Shown one piece after another: positions 24,395 to 31,814 of a stretch of DNA of 37,119 bases. Positions within the stretch are counted from its first letter, which is position 1; each line of letters starts with the position of its first letter. The stretch spans positions 1 through 37,119 of the forward strand of contig CALWJF010000067.1 in assembly GCA_944380935.1 (NCBI GenBank), given 5' to 3'. The position numbers and the translations under genes were made by a program. This DNA comes from an uncultured Clostridia bacterium. GTDB taxonomy: Bacteria > Bacillota > Clostridia > Oscillospirales > QAMX01. The notes below the pieces were generated by a model. The model searched no databases and was not told the DNA's origin. It saw only the letters and a list, made by a program, of their open reading frames with translations.

Positions 24395-25123
24395 TTGTTC
24401 AAAATCTGGCTTTTTACCTTGATCGGTACTTTCGCCGGCGTTGTCGGTACCGGCGCCGGCGGCGCAATGGCGTTTGCGTTTCCCGCGCGTGAGGGAAAAT
24501 TTGGACAGCTATTGGATTTTTCTGCCGGACTCATGCTGGCCATTGTCTGTTTTGACCTGTTGCCGGAAGCATTTTCCCTCGCCGCGTTGCCGATTGTCCT
24601 TATGGGCGTCCTGTTAGGGGCAGGCATTGTGCTGCTGGTCAGCCGTTTTGATACGCATACGCATGGAATGCCGCGCAACACTTTCCGTTTAAGCGCATTG
24701 AGTATCGTACTCGGCATCGCAGTCCATAATTTTCCTGAAGGACTGGCAATCGGAACAGCATTATGTGAAAATTTCCAATTGGGCCTTGCGTTGTGCCTGA
24801 CAATTTTTATCCATGATCTTCCCGAAGGGATCAGCGTAGGACTGACCTTGCGGGTCAGCGGCACATCGTTTGCAAAAGCGACGGCCATCGCCGCGCTGGC
24901 CGGTCTCAGCACCGGTGTTGGCACCGGCATCGGAGCCGCGGCCGGCGCATTGTCTCCGGCAGTCAGTGCACTGTGTCTGGCAAGTGCCGCCGGAGCAATG
25001 CTCTATCTTGTGCTCGGACAGATGCTGCCGGAAGCCGACCGACTGCTTTCCACGCGCTCGCCGCGGCTTTTCGGCATCGCGGGCGTGGCGGCCGGAATGG
25101 CGCTGCGCGTTCTTTTACACTAA
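24395..25123 (+). CDS. ZIP family divalent metal transporter
   Basis: This membrane protein of 242 residues has about eight hydrophobic segments and both ZIP signature motifs: HNFPEG at 111-116 in segment 4 and HDLPEG at 140-145 in segment 5, which form the binuclear metal site. A short DTHTHGMP loop may bind metal on the cytoplasmic side. ZIP proteins usually bring Zn2+, Fe2+ or Mn2+ into the cytoplasm. The start is a TTG (24395) because no in-frame ATG or GTG precedes it; AAGGCGG lies about 10 bases upstream. It heads the run of genes to 31621, though its own promoter is not obvious in the 94-base gap before it. Confidence 0.93.
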   Translation: MFKIWLFTLIGTFAGVVGTGAGGAMAFAFPAREGKFGQLLDFSAGLMLAIVCFDLLPEAFSLAALPIVLMGVLLGAGIVLLVSRFDTHTHGMPRNTFRLSALSIVLGIAVHNFPEGLAIGTALCENFQLGLALCLTIFIHDLPEGISVGLTLRVSGTSFAKATAIAALAGLSTGVGTGIGAAAGALSPAVSALCLASAAGAMLYLVLGQMLPEADRLLSTRSPRLFGIAGVAAGMALRVLLH

Positions 25124-25146
25124 ATAAAACATAAGCTGGTTTATTT

Positions 25147-26796
25147 ATGGAAACACAAATTTTTAAAATCGAATCACCTTGCGCCGATGCAGAAGCACTT
25201 GAACAGGCCGGCGCAATCATACAAAATGGCGGGCTGGTTGCATTTCCCACAGAAACCGTATACGGCTTGGGCGGAAATGCGCTGGACGCAGCGTCTTCGG
25301 CCAAAATTTTTTCTGCTAAAGGACGGCCGCAGGATAATCCCCTGATCGTCCATATTGCGGATATGGAACAGCTGGATGTTCTGTGCCACGATATCCCCGA
25401 CGCAGCGAGAGCGCTGGCAAACGCCTATTGGCCGGGTCCGCTGACCATGGTTTTGCCGAAAAATAACTGTCTTCCCGATACAACCACCGCAGGACTTGAT
25501 ACCGTGGGAATTCGGATGCCAGCGCATCCCGTCGCCCGCGCCCTGATCCGCTGCGCAGGCGTTCCCATCGCCGCGCCATCCGCAAACCGTTCCGGCAAAC
25601 CCAGCACCACCAGCTTTGCCCACGTCCTGCGCGACATGGAAGGCCGGATCAATGCGATTATTGACGGCGGGAAATCGGAAGTCGGACTGGAATCGACAGT
25701 TATTGAATTTGACGGCAACCGGGCACGCATCCTGCGTCCCGGATACATAACGCAGGAAGATATTGAAGCTGTACTCGGCCCCGGTATGTGCCTGATCGCA
25801 CCGGGCGTACGCGAACATGTCGCCGACGGCGAACGGGTACGCTCACCCGGAATGAAATACCGACATTATGCGCCCTCTGCCCCGGTCCTAGCCATTTGCG
25901 GGGAAGCGCGCGATGTCGCGCGGGAAATGCAGCGCCGTGCCCGCGGCCATGAAAATTGTGCCGCCATCATCTGCGATGAATATGCGCAGGCTCTCCCCTG
26001 CCGAACCATTGCCTGCGGGCCGCAGGGCGATTACGCCGCACAGGCGCACCGGCTCTTCGATGCGCTGCGGCAGCTGGACCGTCCGGAAATTGATTTTATC
26101 CTTGCTCAATGCCCGGACGAATACGGCCTGGGTATGGCCATTGCCAATCGTTTGAAACGTGCCGCTGCTTTCCATGTCGTACAGGCACGGCACGGTTGTG
26201 TCCTTGGTTTAACAGGTCCGACCGGTGCCGGAAAAAGCGCTGCCTGTGCCGTTTTCGCCGAGCGGGGCGCGCAGATTCTTGACTGCGACGCGCTTTACCA
26301 CAAAATGCTGGAAACCGACGAAACACTGCTGAAAACGCTGTACGAAATCTTTCCTTCCGCCTTCAGGGACGGCCAATTTGACCGCCATGCCTTAGGAAAA
26401 CTGGTCTTTTCCGATCCGGCAGCACTTGCGCAACTCAATGCCGCCGTGCTTCCGCTTGTCCGCACACGTGTGGAAACGGAAATCACACGTGCGGATGCTT
26501 CCGGTACCGATGTCCTTGTCCTTGATGCACCGACACTGTTTGAAAGCGGGATCGACGCGCTGTGCGATTTTACGCTGGCTGTACTTGCACCGCCGCAATT
26601 GCGTATTGCACGCATCAGCGCGCGCGATGGGCTCGACGGTGCTTATGCCCGCTTACGTGTGGAAGGCGGGCAGGATGACGATTTCTATTTGACCCGTTGC
26701 GATGCGTCCGTAGTCAATGACGGACGTCTTGAAACCTTACGCGCACAAATTCAAACCATATGGGATAGATTATTTTACGGAGGTAAAAAATCATGA
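25147..26796 (+). CDS. Fused threonylcarbamoyl-AMP synthase (Sua5) and dephospho-CoA kinase (CoaE)
   Basis: Two complete enzymes lie in one 549-residue chain. Residues 1-345 are Sua5: the YrdC domain with PTETVYGLG (34-42), KGRPQDNPL (58-66), PSANRSGKPS, then the linker SPGMKYRHYAP and the Sua5 C-terminal domain. It makes threonylcarbamoyl-AMP for the t6A37 tRNA modification. Residues from about 352 are CoaE: GLTGPTGAGKS (P-loop 357-364), DCDALYHKML, VLVLDAPTLFESG and a helical end, performing the last step of coenzyme A synthesis. The frame is continuous, and the CoaE part has no Met at its natural start, so this is a true fusion rather than two overlapping genes. It overlaps the M18 gene by 4 bases. 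Confidence 0.93.
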   Translation: METQIFKIESPCADAEALEQAGAIIQNGGLVAFPTETVYGLGGNALDAASSAKIFSAKGRPQDNPLIVHIADMEQLDVLCHDIPDAARALANAYWPGPLTMVLPKNNCLPDTTTAGLDTVGIRMPAHPVARALIRCAGVPIAAPSANRSGKPSTTSFAHVLRDMEGRINAIIDGGKSEVGLESTVIEFDGNRARILRPGYITQEDIEAVLGPGMCLIAPGVREHVADGERVRSPGMKYRHYAPSAPVLAICGEARDVAREMQRRARGHENCAAIICDEYAQALPCRTIACGPQGDYAAQAHRLFDALRQLDRPEIDFILAQCPDEYGLGMAIANRLKRAAAFHVVQARHGCVLGLTGPTGAGKSAACAVFAERGAQILDCDALYHKMLETDETLLKTLYEIFPSAFRDGQFDRHALGKLVFSDPAALAQLNAAVLPLVRTRVETEITRADASGTDVLVLDAPTLFESGIDALCDFTLAVLAPPQLRIARISARDGLDGAYARLRVEGGQDDDFYLTRCDASVVNDGRLETLRAQIQTIWDRLFYGGKKS

Positions 26797-28184
26797 GCGA
26801 CACTATGCGTGAAAAACTGTTTTATGCTCCAAAGAACGCTTATACCCGCATTGACGAGCAAACGCGCCGTGCAATTCATAACTTTGCCGAGGGTTATAAA
26901 GCCTTTCTCGACAAATCCAAAACGGAGCGCGACGCTGTAATGTCCGTAACCGAGCTGGCTGAAGCACATGGTTTCGTCCCCTACGGACGGGAAATGAAGC
27001 TCTCCGCCGGCGACCGGGTTTACACCATCAACCGCAATAAATCCATCCTCCTTGCCGTGATCGGCAAACAGCCAATGACCAACGGCGTGAATATTCTTGC
27101 CGCACACATCGACGCACCGCGCCTGGATTTGAAGCCGATGCCTCTGTGTGAAGACAAAAAGGAGCTGGTCTATCTTAAAACGCACTATTACGGCGGGATC
27201 AAAAAGTACCAATGGACGGCAATTCCGCTGGAATTACGCGGTGTTGTTGCGTTAGCCGGCGGCGGCGTCGTCAATGTTTCCATCGGCGCAGACGCGGGCG
27301 ATCCGGTTTTTACCATCACCGACCTGCTTCCGCATCTTGCCAAACAGCAGATGAGTAAAACCCTTGACGAAGGCGTTACGGGGGAAAATCTGCGCGTACT
27401 GATAGGCTCTATTCCCGATACGCAGGAGGAGGGTTCTGACGCAGCAAAATTTGCAATATTAAAGCTTCTTTATGAAAAATACGGAATTACCGAGCAGGAT
27501 TTCCTTTCGGCTGAACTCTCCATCGTTCCCAACTTCCCGACCCGCGATGTCGGGCTTGACCGCAGTCTGATCGGCGGCTATGGTCACGACGACCGCTGCT
27601 GCGCATATCCGGCTGTCCAGGCGCTGTTTGATCTGCCTACGCCGCAGAAAACTGCCGTATGCATCCTGGCCGATAAGGAGGAAATTGGTTCCGTCGGCGC
27701 AACCGGTATGCAGTCGGAATATTTTGACAATTTCCTTGCCAGCCTGTGCGGTGGCTCCGATGCGCTGCGGGAATGTTATGAACATTCTGCATGCCTGTCC
27801 GCCGATGTTACGAATGCGTATGACCCGCTCTACGGCGACGTCTGCGAGGCACAAAATTCCTCATATGCAAACTACGGCGTCTGCCTGATGAAATATACCG
27901 GATCACATGGCAAGTCCGGTTCTAACGACGCAGAGGCGGAATTTATCGGATGCCTGCGCGGCATTTTCGACGAGGCAAAGGTTATCTGGCAGATGGCAGA
28001 ACTCGGCCGCGTTGATGCAGGCGGCGGCGGAACGGTCGCAGGCTATATGGCACGCCGCAATATCTCGACCATTGATATTGGGGTTCCTGTGCTTTCAATG
28101 CATGCGCCGTTTGAAGTCATTTCCAAATTGGATTTATACATGGCGCAGCGTGCGATGCGTGCGTTCTGCGCCATGGACGAATAA
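26793..28184 (+). CDS. apeA: M18 family aminopeptidase
   Basis: This cytosolic dinuclear-zinc aminopeptidase of 463 residues belongs to peptidase family M18, which removes N-terminal acidic or neutral residues. Metal-site and catalytic features are seen in NILAAHIDAPRLDLK, the bridging aspartate in GGYGHDDRCCAYPAVQAL, the glutamate pair in DKEEIGSVGATGMQSEYF, and the final histidine in VPVLSMHAPFE. It has an intact KTHYYGGIKKYQW loop. It starts inside the stop of sua5-coaE (ATGA) and ends 4 bases before murD, in a densely packed gene run with two more peptidase-family genes downstream. A GGAGG ribosome site precedes it. Confidence 0.95.
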   Translation: MSDTMREKLFYAPKNAYTRIDEQTRRAIHNFAEGYKAFLDKSKTERDAVMSVTELAEAHGFVPYGREMKLSAGDRVYTINRNKSILLAVIGKQPMTNGVNILAAHIDAPRLDLKPMPLCEDKKELVYLKTHYYGGIKKYQWTAIPLELRGVVALAGGGVVNVSIGADAGDPVFTITDLLPHLAKQQMSKTLDEGVTGENLRVLIGSIPDTQEEGSDAAKFAILKLLYEKYGITEQDFLSAELSIVPNFPTRDVGLDRSLIGGYGHDDRCCAYPAVQALFDLPTPQKTAVCILADKEEIGSVGATGMQSEYFDNFLASLCGGSDALRECYEHSACLSADVTNAYDPLYGDVCEAQNSSYANYGVCLMKYTGSHGKSGSNDAEAEFIGCLRGIFDEAKVIWQMAELGRVDAGGGGTVAGYMARRNISTIDIGVPVLSMHAPFEVISKLDLYMAQRAMRAFCAMDE

Positions 28185-28188
28185 GCCT

Positions 28189-29574
28189 ATGACCTTTGCC
28201 GAATATCTTGCCTCCCTGGAAGGCAAAACCGTGGCAGTTCTCGGCTGCGGCGTCAGCAATCGGCCGCTGCTGCGCCGTCTTGCCAAAAGCCGCGCGCAAG
28301 TATGCGCCTATGACCGAAAGACACGCACCGAGCTGGGCGAATTTGCACAGGAGCTAGACGGACTTGGAATCGAACTCTATGCAGGTCCGGACTATCTGGA
28401 CAAGCTGCATGGCGATATCATTTTTCGAACGCCGGGCCTTCGGCCCGACATCCCGCAAATCGCACGCGCAGTCGCGGCGGGCGCCGTGCTGACAAGTGAA
28501 ATGGAGGTCTTTTTTGACGTCTGCCCCTGCCCGATTTATGCTGTAACCGGTTCTGATGGAAAAACTACGACCTCAACCTTGATTGCGCAACTGCTTTCCG
28601 CCGCTGGCTTCCGCTGCCATCTCGGCGGTAATATCGGACGGCCGCTGTTATGCGACGCCGATGAATTCAGCCCGGATGACCGCGTCGTCGTGGAACTTTC
28701 CAGCTTTCAGCTGTTGACTATGAAAAAAGCCGCCGCTGTTGCAGTTGTCACCAATGTCGCGCCCAACCATCTGGATGTTCACCGTGATATGGACGAATAT
28801 ATTGCGGCAAAGCAAAATGTATTCCTCTATCAATCTGCATCCGGGCGCGTCGTGCTCAATTATGACAATGCGATCACCCGCAGTTTTGCGGATAAAGCAA
28901 AGGGGAAGGTTTGCTTTTTTTCCAAGACGGATATTCCCGGCGATGGTGCCTATCTTAAAGCCGGCGTAATCCATATGCGTGAAAACGGTCTGGATACAGC
29001 GGTTTGCCCAATTTCTGACATCCGAATTCCGGGTATGCATAATGTAGAAAACTACATGGCCGCTATTGCTGCCGTCTGGGGCAGTGTTTCCATGGAAGCC
29101 ATTCGCACGCTTGCCCGCAATTTCGGCGGCGTAGAACACCGGATCGAATTTGTCCGCGAGGTTCGCGGGGTACGCTATTATAATGACTCTATTGCGTCAT
29201 CTCCAACCCGTACCATCGCCGGACTGCACGCTTTTTCCCAAAAGATCATCCTGATTGCCGGCGGTTACGATAAAAAGATCCCCTTCGCGCCGCTCGCGCC
29301 GGAAGTCTGCGCCCATGTAAAGACACTGATTTTATGCGGCGCAACAGCAGACCAAATTCGCGCAGCCGTACTTGCCTGCCCCGATTACAACGCGGCTTCG
29401 CTCCGGATCAGCGAAGCCGATACGTTGGAAGAAGCGGTCACACTGGCAGCACAGGCCGCCGTCCCCGGTGATATTGTATCCCTCAGTCCTGCCTGTGCAG
29501 CTTTTGACCAATTTGCCAATTTTGCTGTACGCGGCCATGCATTTAAAGACTATGTCCATGCGCTGCCGGAATGA
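28189..29574 (+). CDS. murD: UDP-N-acetylmuramoylalanine-D-glutamate ligase MurD
   Basis: MurD adds glutamate to UDP-MurNAc-alanine in peptidoglycan synthesis. The 461 residues show the Rossmann N-terminal domain (VAVLGCGVSNRPLLRRL), the ATP-binding loop VTGSDGKTTT near 119-128 (the usual GTNGKTT reads GSDGKTT), the ELSSFQL motif, NHLDVHRDMDEYIAAKQN, and the C-terminal domain with YYNDSIASSPTRTIAGL and ILIAGGYDKKIPF. The NDS(I)ASSPTRT form differs from the DSKATN of E. coli MurD. ATG 28189 is chosen by homology; upstream frame continues into the M18 gene. murD stands here outside any cell-division cluster, between peptidase genes, so it may be a second or relocated copy. Confidence 0.92.
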   Translation: MTFAEYLASLEGKTVAVLGCGVSNRPLLRRLAKSRAQVCAYDRKTRTELGEFAQELDGLGIELYAGPDYLDKLHGDIIFRTPGLRPDIPQIARAVAAGAVLTSEMEVFFDVCPCPIYAVTGSDGKTTTSTLIAQLLSAAGFRCHLGGNIGRPLLCDADEFSPDDRVVVELSSFQLLTMKKAAAVAVVTNVAPNHLDVHRDMDEYIAAKQNVFLYQSASGRVVLNYDNAITRSFADKAKGKVCFFSKTDIPGDGAYLKAGVIHMRENGLDTAVCPISDIRIPGMHNVENYMAAIAAVWGSVSMEAIRTLARNFGGVEHRIEFVREVRGVRYYNDSIASSPTRTIAGLHAFSQKIILIAGGYDKKIPFAPLAPEVCAHVKTLILCGATADQIRAAVLACPDYNAASLRISEADTLEEAVTLAAQAAVPGDIVSLSPACAAFDQFANFAVRGHAFKDYVHALPE

Positions 29575-29588
29575 ATGGGAGGTTTATA

Positions 29589-30593
29589 TTGAACCTTGAA
29601 CATCTTTTAAAGACGCTGTGTGCAATTCCCGCCGTGTCCGGTTTTGAACCGGGCACGGCAGATGCTATGCAGCAGCTTTTTTCCAACTATTGTGATGAAT
29701 TTATTTCAACGTCCGCAGGCTCACAGATCGGACTGCGGCGCTGTGGGAAGCCGGACGCACAGCTTTTGCTCATTGACGGACATCTCGACCAAATCGGCGG
29801 ATACGTCACGCATATTGAAAACGGCTTTATCTATTTTACCGGAACTTTTGACCGAAGGGTTCTGGACGGGAAAACGCTTGTTGTCTATGGGGCACAGCCG
29901 ATCTATGGAATTACCGGGACACGGGAAAGCGACGAAAACAAGCTGGGCAAGTTTCGCGATTTCTTTATCGATACCGGACTTGCTCCGCAAACTGTGGAAA
30001 CGTTGGTTCATCCTGGTGATCCGATCACCTACGCGCCGGATTTTTGTGTTTTATCCGGCGGCTATGTTTGTGCACCCGCAATTGACGACCGTGCTGCCAT
30101 CGCAGCCGGACTCTATGCACTAAGCCTGCTTCAGGATGAAAAAGTCGGCATCGATATCGCGCTATGCGCAAGTGCGGGGGAAGAAGTGGGCGGTGCCGGT
30201 GCACGGACAGCCGCCTATGCCTTACGTCCGGATTACGCCGTTGCCATCGATGTTACCTTTTCCGCACAACCCGGCCTTGACGAAGACGACATGCTCTGCG
30301 ACGATATCGGGGTTACCATCACACGCGGACCGCACATGAACCGTGCGTTGACGCAACAGCTCTTTACACTGGCCGAACGGGAAAAAATCCCGCATGGAAT
30401 TGAGGTGGAACCCGGCTTCACCGGTACCAATACATCCAGCATCCGCGCAGCAGGCGATGGCATCGCCTGTGCCCTTCTTGGCCTTCCGATACGCAGCATG
30501 CATACCTGTGTGGAATCGATCCGGCTTTCCAATATTGAAGCAGCAGGGCGCTTGCTGGCAGCTCTGATCCGTGCGCTTGGAGGGACCGCATGA
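29589..30593 (+). CDS. M42 family metallopeptidase, active-site residues intact
   Basis: M42 enzymes are cytosolic aminopeptidases that form hollow tetrahedral or similar complexes. With the TTG start at 29589 the product is 334 residues; GGGAGG at 29577-29582 is spaced six bases before it. An ATG at 29571 is the alternative, but it overlaps the murD stop with no ribosome site. The zinc and catalytic residues are present: GHLDQIGG (His65, Asp67; the usual HMDE has Gln here), AIDDRAA, the glutamate pair ASAGEEVGG (198-199), AIDVTFSAQ and the final MHTCVES histidine. The next gene is a paralogue, overlapping by 4 bases. Confidence 0.88.
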   Translation: MNLEHLLKTLCAIPAVSGFEPGTADAMQQLFSNYCDEFISTSAGSQIGLRRCGKPDAQLLLIDGHLDQIGGYVTHIENGFIYFTGTFDRRVLDGKTLVVYGAQPIYGITGTRESDENKLGKFRDFFIDTGLAPQTVETLVHPGDPITYAPDFCVLSGGYVCAPAIDDRAAIAAGLYALSLLQDEKVGIDIALCASAGEEVGGAGARTAAYALRPDYAVAIDVTFSAQPGLDEDDMLCDDIGVTITRGPHMNRALTQQLFTLAEREKIPHGIEVEPGFTGTNTSSIRAAGDGIACALLGLPIRSMHTCVESIRLSNIEAAGRLLAALIRALGGTA

Positions 30594-31621
30594 TTGAATC
30601 CATAAAATCACATCTGATGCACTTATGTACGCTGCCGGGTATATCCGGCTATGAAGACGCAGTTCGCAATTATATCCGTGAGTATGCCGCACCTTTTGCG
30701 GATGAAATACAGGAAGATTCTACCGGGAACCTGTTGCTGCTGCGCCGTGGTACCGGAAATGGTACCGGAAATGCAAAGCGCGTTATGCTTTGCGCACATA
30801 TGGATGAAACCGGCTTTCTCATTACACACATTGGCGCGGATGGGATGCTGAAATTTGTGCCCGTCGGTAATTTTTCACATCGTATCGTCCCCGGCCTCTT
30901 TGTACGCGTTGGCGATGCGCAGGTTCCCGGAAGTATCGGGCTCAAACCGATTCACTTAACGCCGAAAAAGGAACGCGATCTGAGCGTCCCTATGGACGCG
31001 CTTCGGATAGATCTCGGCGCACGAAGCCGGGGGGAAGCAGAAAAGTATACCTTTCCAGGGGATTTTGCTGCGTTTGATTCCAAAATCCGCGATTATGGAG
31101 AAGACGGCCTGACCGCGAAAGCGCTCGACAGCCGTATTGGATGCCTTGTTTTGCTGGATCAGATCAAAAAACAGCAATATTGCGACGTATGGTATGTTTT
31201 TTCCGTCCAGCGCCAGATCGGTTCCAACATTGCCTCTGTGATCCATCGGCTCGCGCCTGACTTTGCGTTGGTCTTCGACGCAATTGAAGACGGCGGCCTG
31301 CCCGGATCTACGCAGCCTCCACCGTGTCTGGCCGGAAAAGGCGTAGTCTTGCCGCTGATAAACGGCAATTCCTGCGCTCCCTCGCCATATTTGGCCGCAA
31401 TCCAGCAGATAGCATCCAACTGCCATCTTCCCCTTCAGTGCATCGCACAGGCGGATGGTGGCGACACGGAACGCATCTGCGCTGCAGCACAGGGCGTTGC
31501 TGCACTTTCCCTGCGCACCGCCGTTCGCTATCTGCGCTGTCCGCACAGCAGTGTACAGTTGTCTGACGTTCGCGACCTCCTCCGGCTTACCAATGCGCTC
31601 TTCGCCCATGAAGTCTTTTAA
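30590..31621 (+). CDS. M42-like peptidase homologue lacking the catalytic glutamate pair
   Basis: This 343-residue protein follows the M42 plan: LMHLCTLPGISGYEDAVRNYI at the start, AHMDETGF (His70, Asp72), the PDZ-like domain (VGNFSHRIVPGLFVRVGD, GLKPIHL), KALDSRIGCLVLLDQ with the bridging Asp, and RYLRCPHSSVQLSDVRDLL with the last histidine. The catalytic segment that should read VQEEVG is VQRQIG (Arg208, Gln209), so both the general base and a zinc-ligand glutamate are gone. The gene is otherwise intact, in frame and overlapping its active-looking paralogue by 4 bases. It may be an inactive partner or regulator subunit. A 12-base tandem duplication gives the GTGNGTGN insertion near residues 54-61. 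Confidence 0.85.
   Translation: MIESIKSHLMHLCTLPGISGYEDAVRNYIREYAAPFADEIQEDSTGNLLLLRRGTGNGTGNAKRVMLCAHMDETGFLITHIGADGMLKFVPVGNFSHRIVPGLFVRVGDAQVPGSIGLKPIHLTPKKERDLSVPMDALRIDLGARSRGEAEKYTFPGDFAAFDSKIRDYGEDGLTAKALDSRIGCLVLLDQIKKQQYCDVWYVFSVQRQIGSNIASVIHRLAPDFALVFDAIEDGGLPGSTQPPPCLAGKGVVLPLINGNSCAPSPYLAAIQQIASNCHLPLQCIAQADGGDTERICAAAQGVAALSLRTAVRYLRCPHSSVQLSDVRDLLRLTNALFAHEVF
30749..30772 (+). repeat. Tandem 12-base repeat inside the second M42 gene
   Basis: GGTACCGGAAAT occurs twice head to tail. It keeps the frame and encodes GTGN twice, in a surface-loop position just before the HMDE motif. Recent slipped-strand duplication is likely. Confidence 0.85.
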
Positions 31622-31700
31622 TCGATTCCCTATGGATCGGGCTGACTCCATCCTTTTCAATGTTGATTCGCGATAAACAGAACACTTTCCATCGAATAAA

Positions 31701-31732
31701 AAACCAGACGTGTGATTACGCACGTCTGGTTT
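31701..31732. terminator. Bidirectional terminator after the M42 genes
   Basis: A perfect 12-base-pair stem (31701-31712 with 31721-31732), loop TGATTACG, with T-run GGTTTTTTAAAAT on the plus strand and A-run before it. It ends the plus-strand run that begins at the ZIP gene and can also serve the GH30 gene. Confidence 0.92.
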
Positions 31733-31740
31733 TTTAAAAT

Positions 31741-31770
31741 GCCGGCGTCTGAAAAAATCCAGGCGCCGGC
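31741..31770 (-). terminator. Second hairpin downstream of the GH30 gene
   Basis: An 11-base-pair GC-rich stem (31741-31751 with 31760-31770, one G-T pair), A-rich loop, followed on the minus strand by ATTTTAAAAAA. With the adjacent hairpin it forms a tandem stop for the minus-strand gene. Confidence 0.75.
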
Positions 31771-31814
31771 AATCGTTATTTTAGCCTATACTTGCATACT
31801 TGCACTCCTGCAAA

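Noticed and set aside
27907-29574. Longer MurD frame reaching into the M18 gene
   Set aside because: The added 94 codons are the M18 gene read in another frame; family similarity starts at 28189.
31701-31770. The two adjacent hairpins as an insertion-sequence end or attachment site
   Set aside because: Each is an ordinary GC-rich hairpin with a U-run, placed between convergent genes, where terminators are expected.
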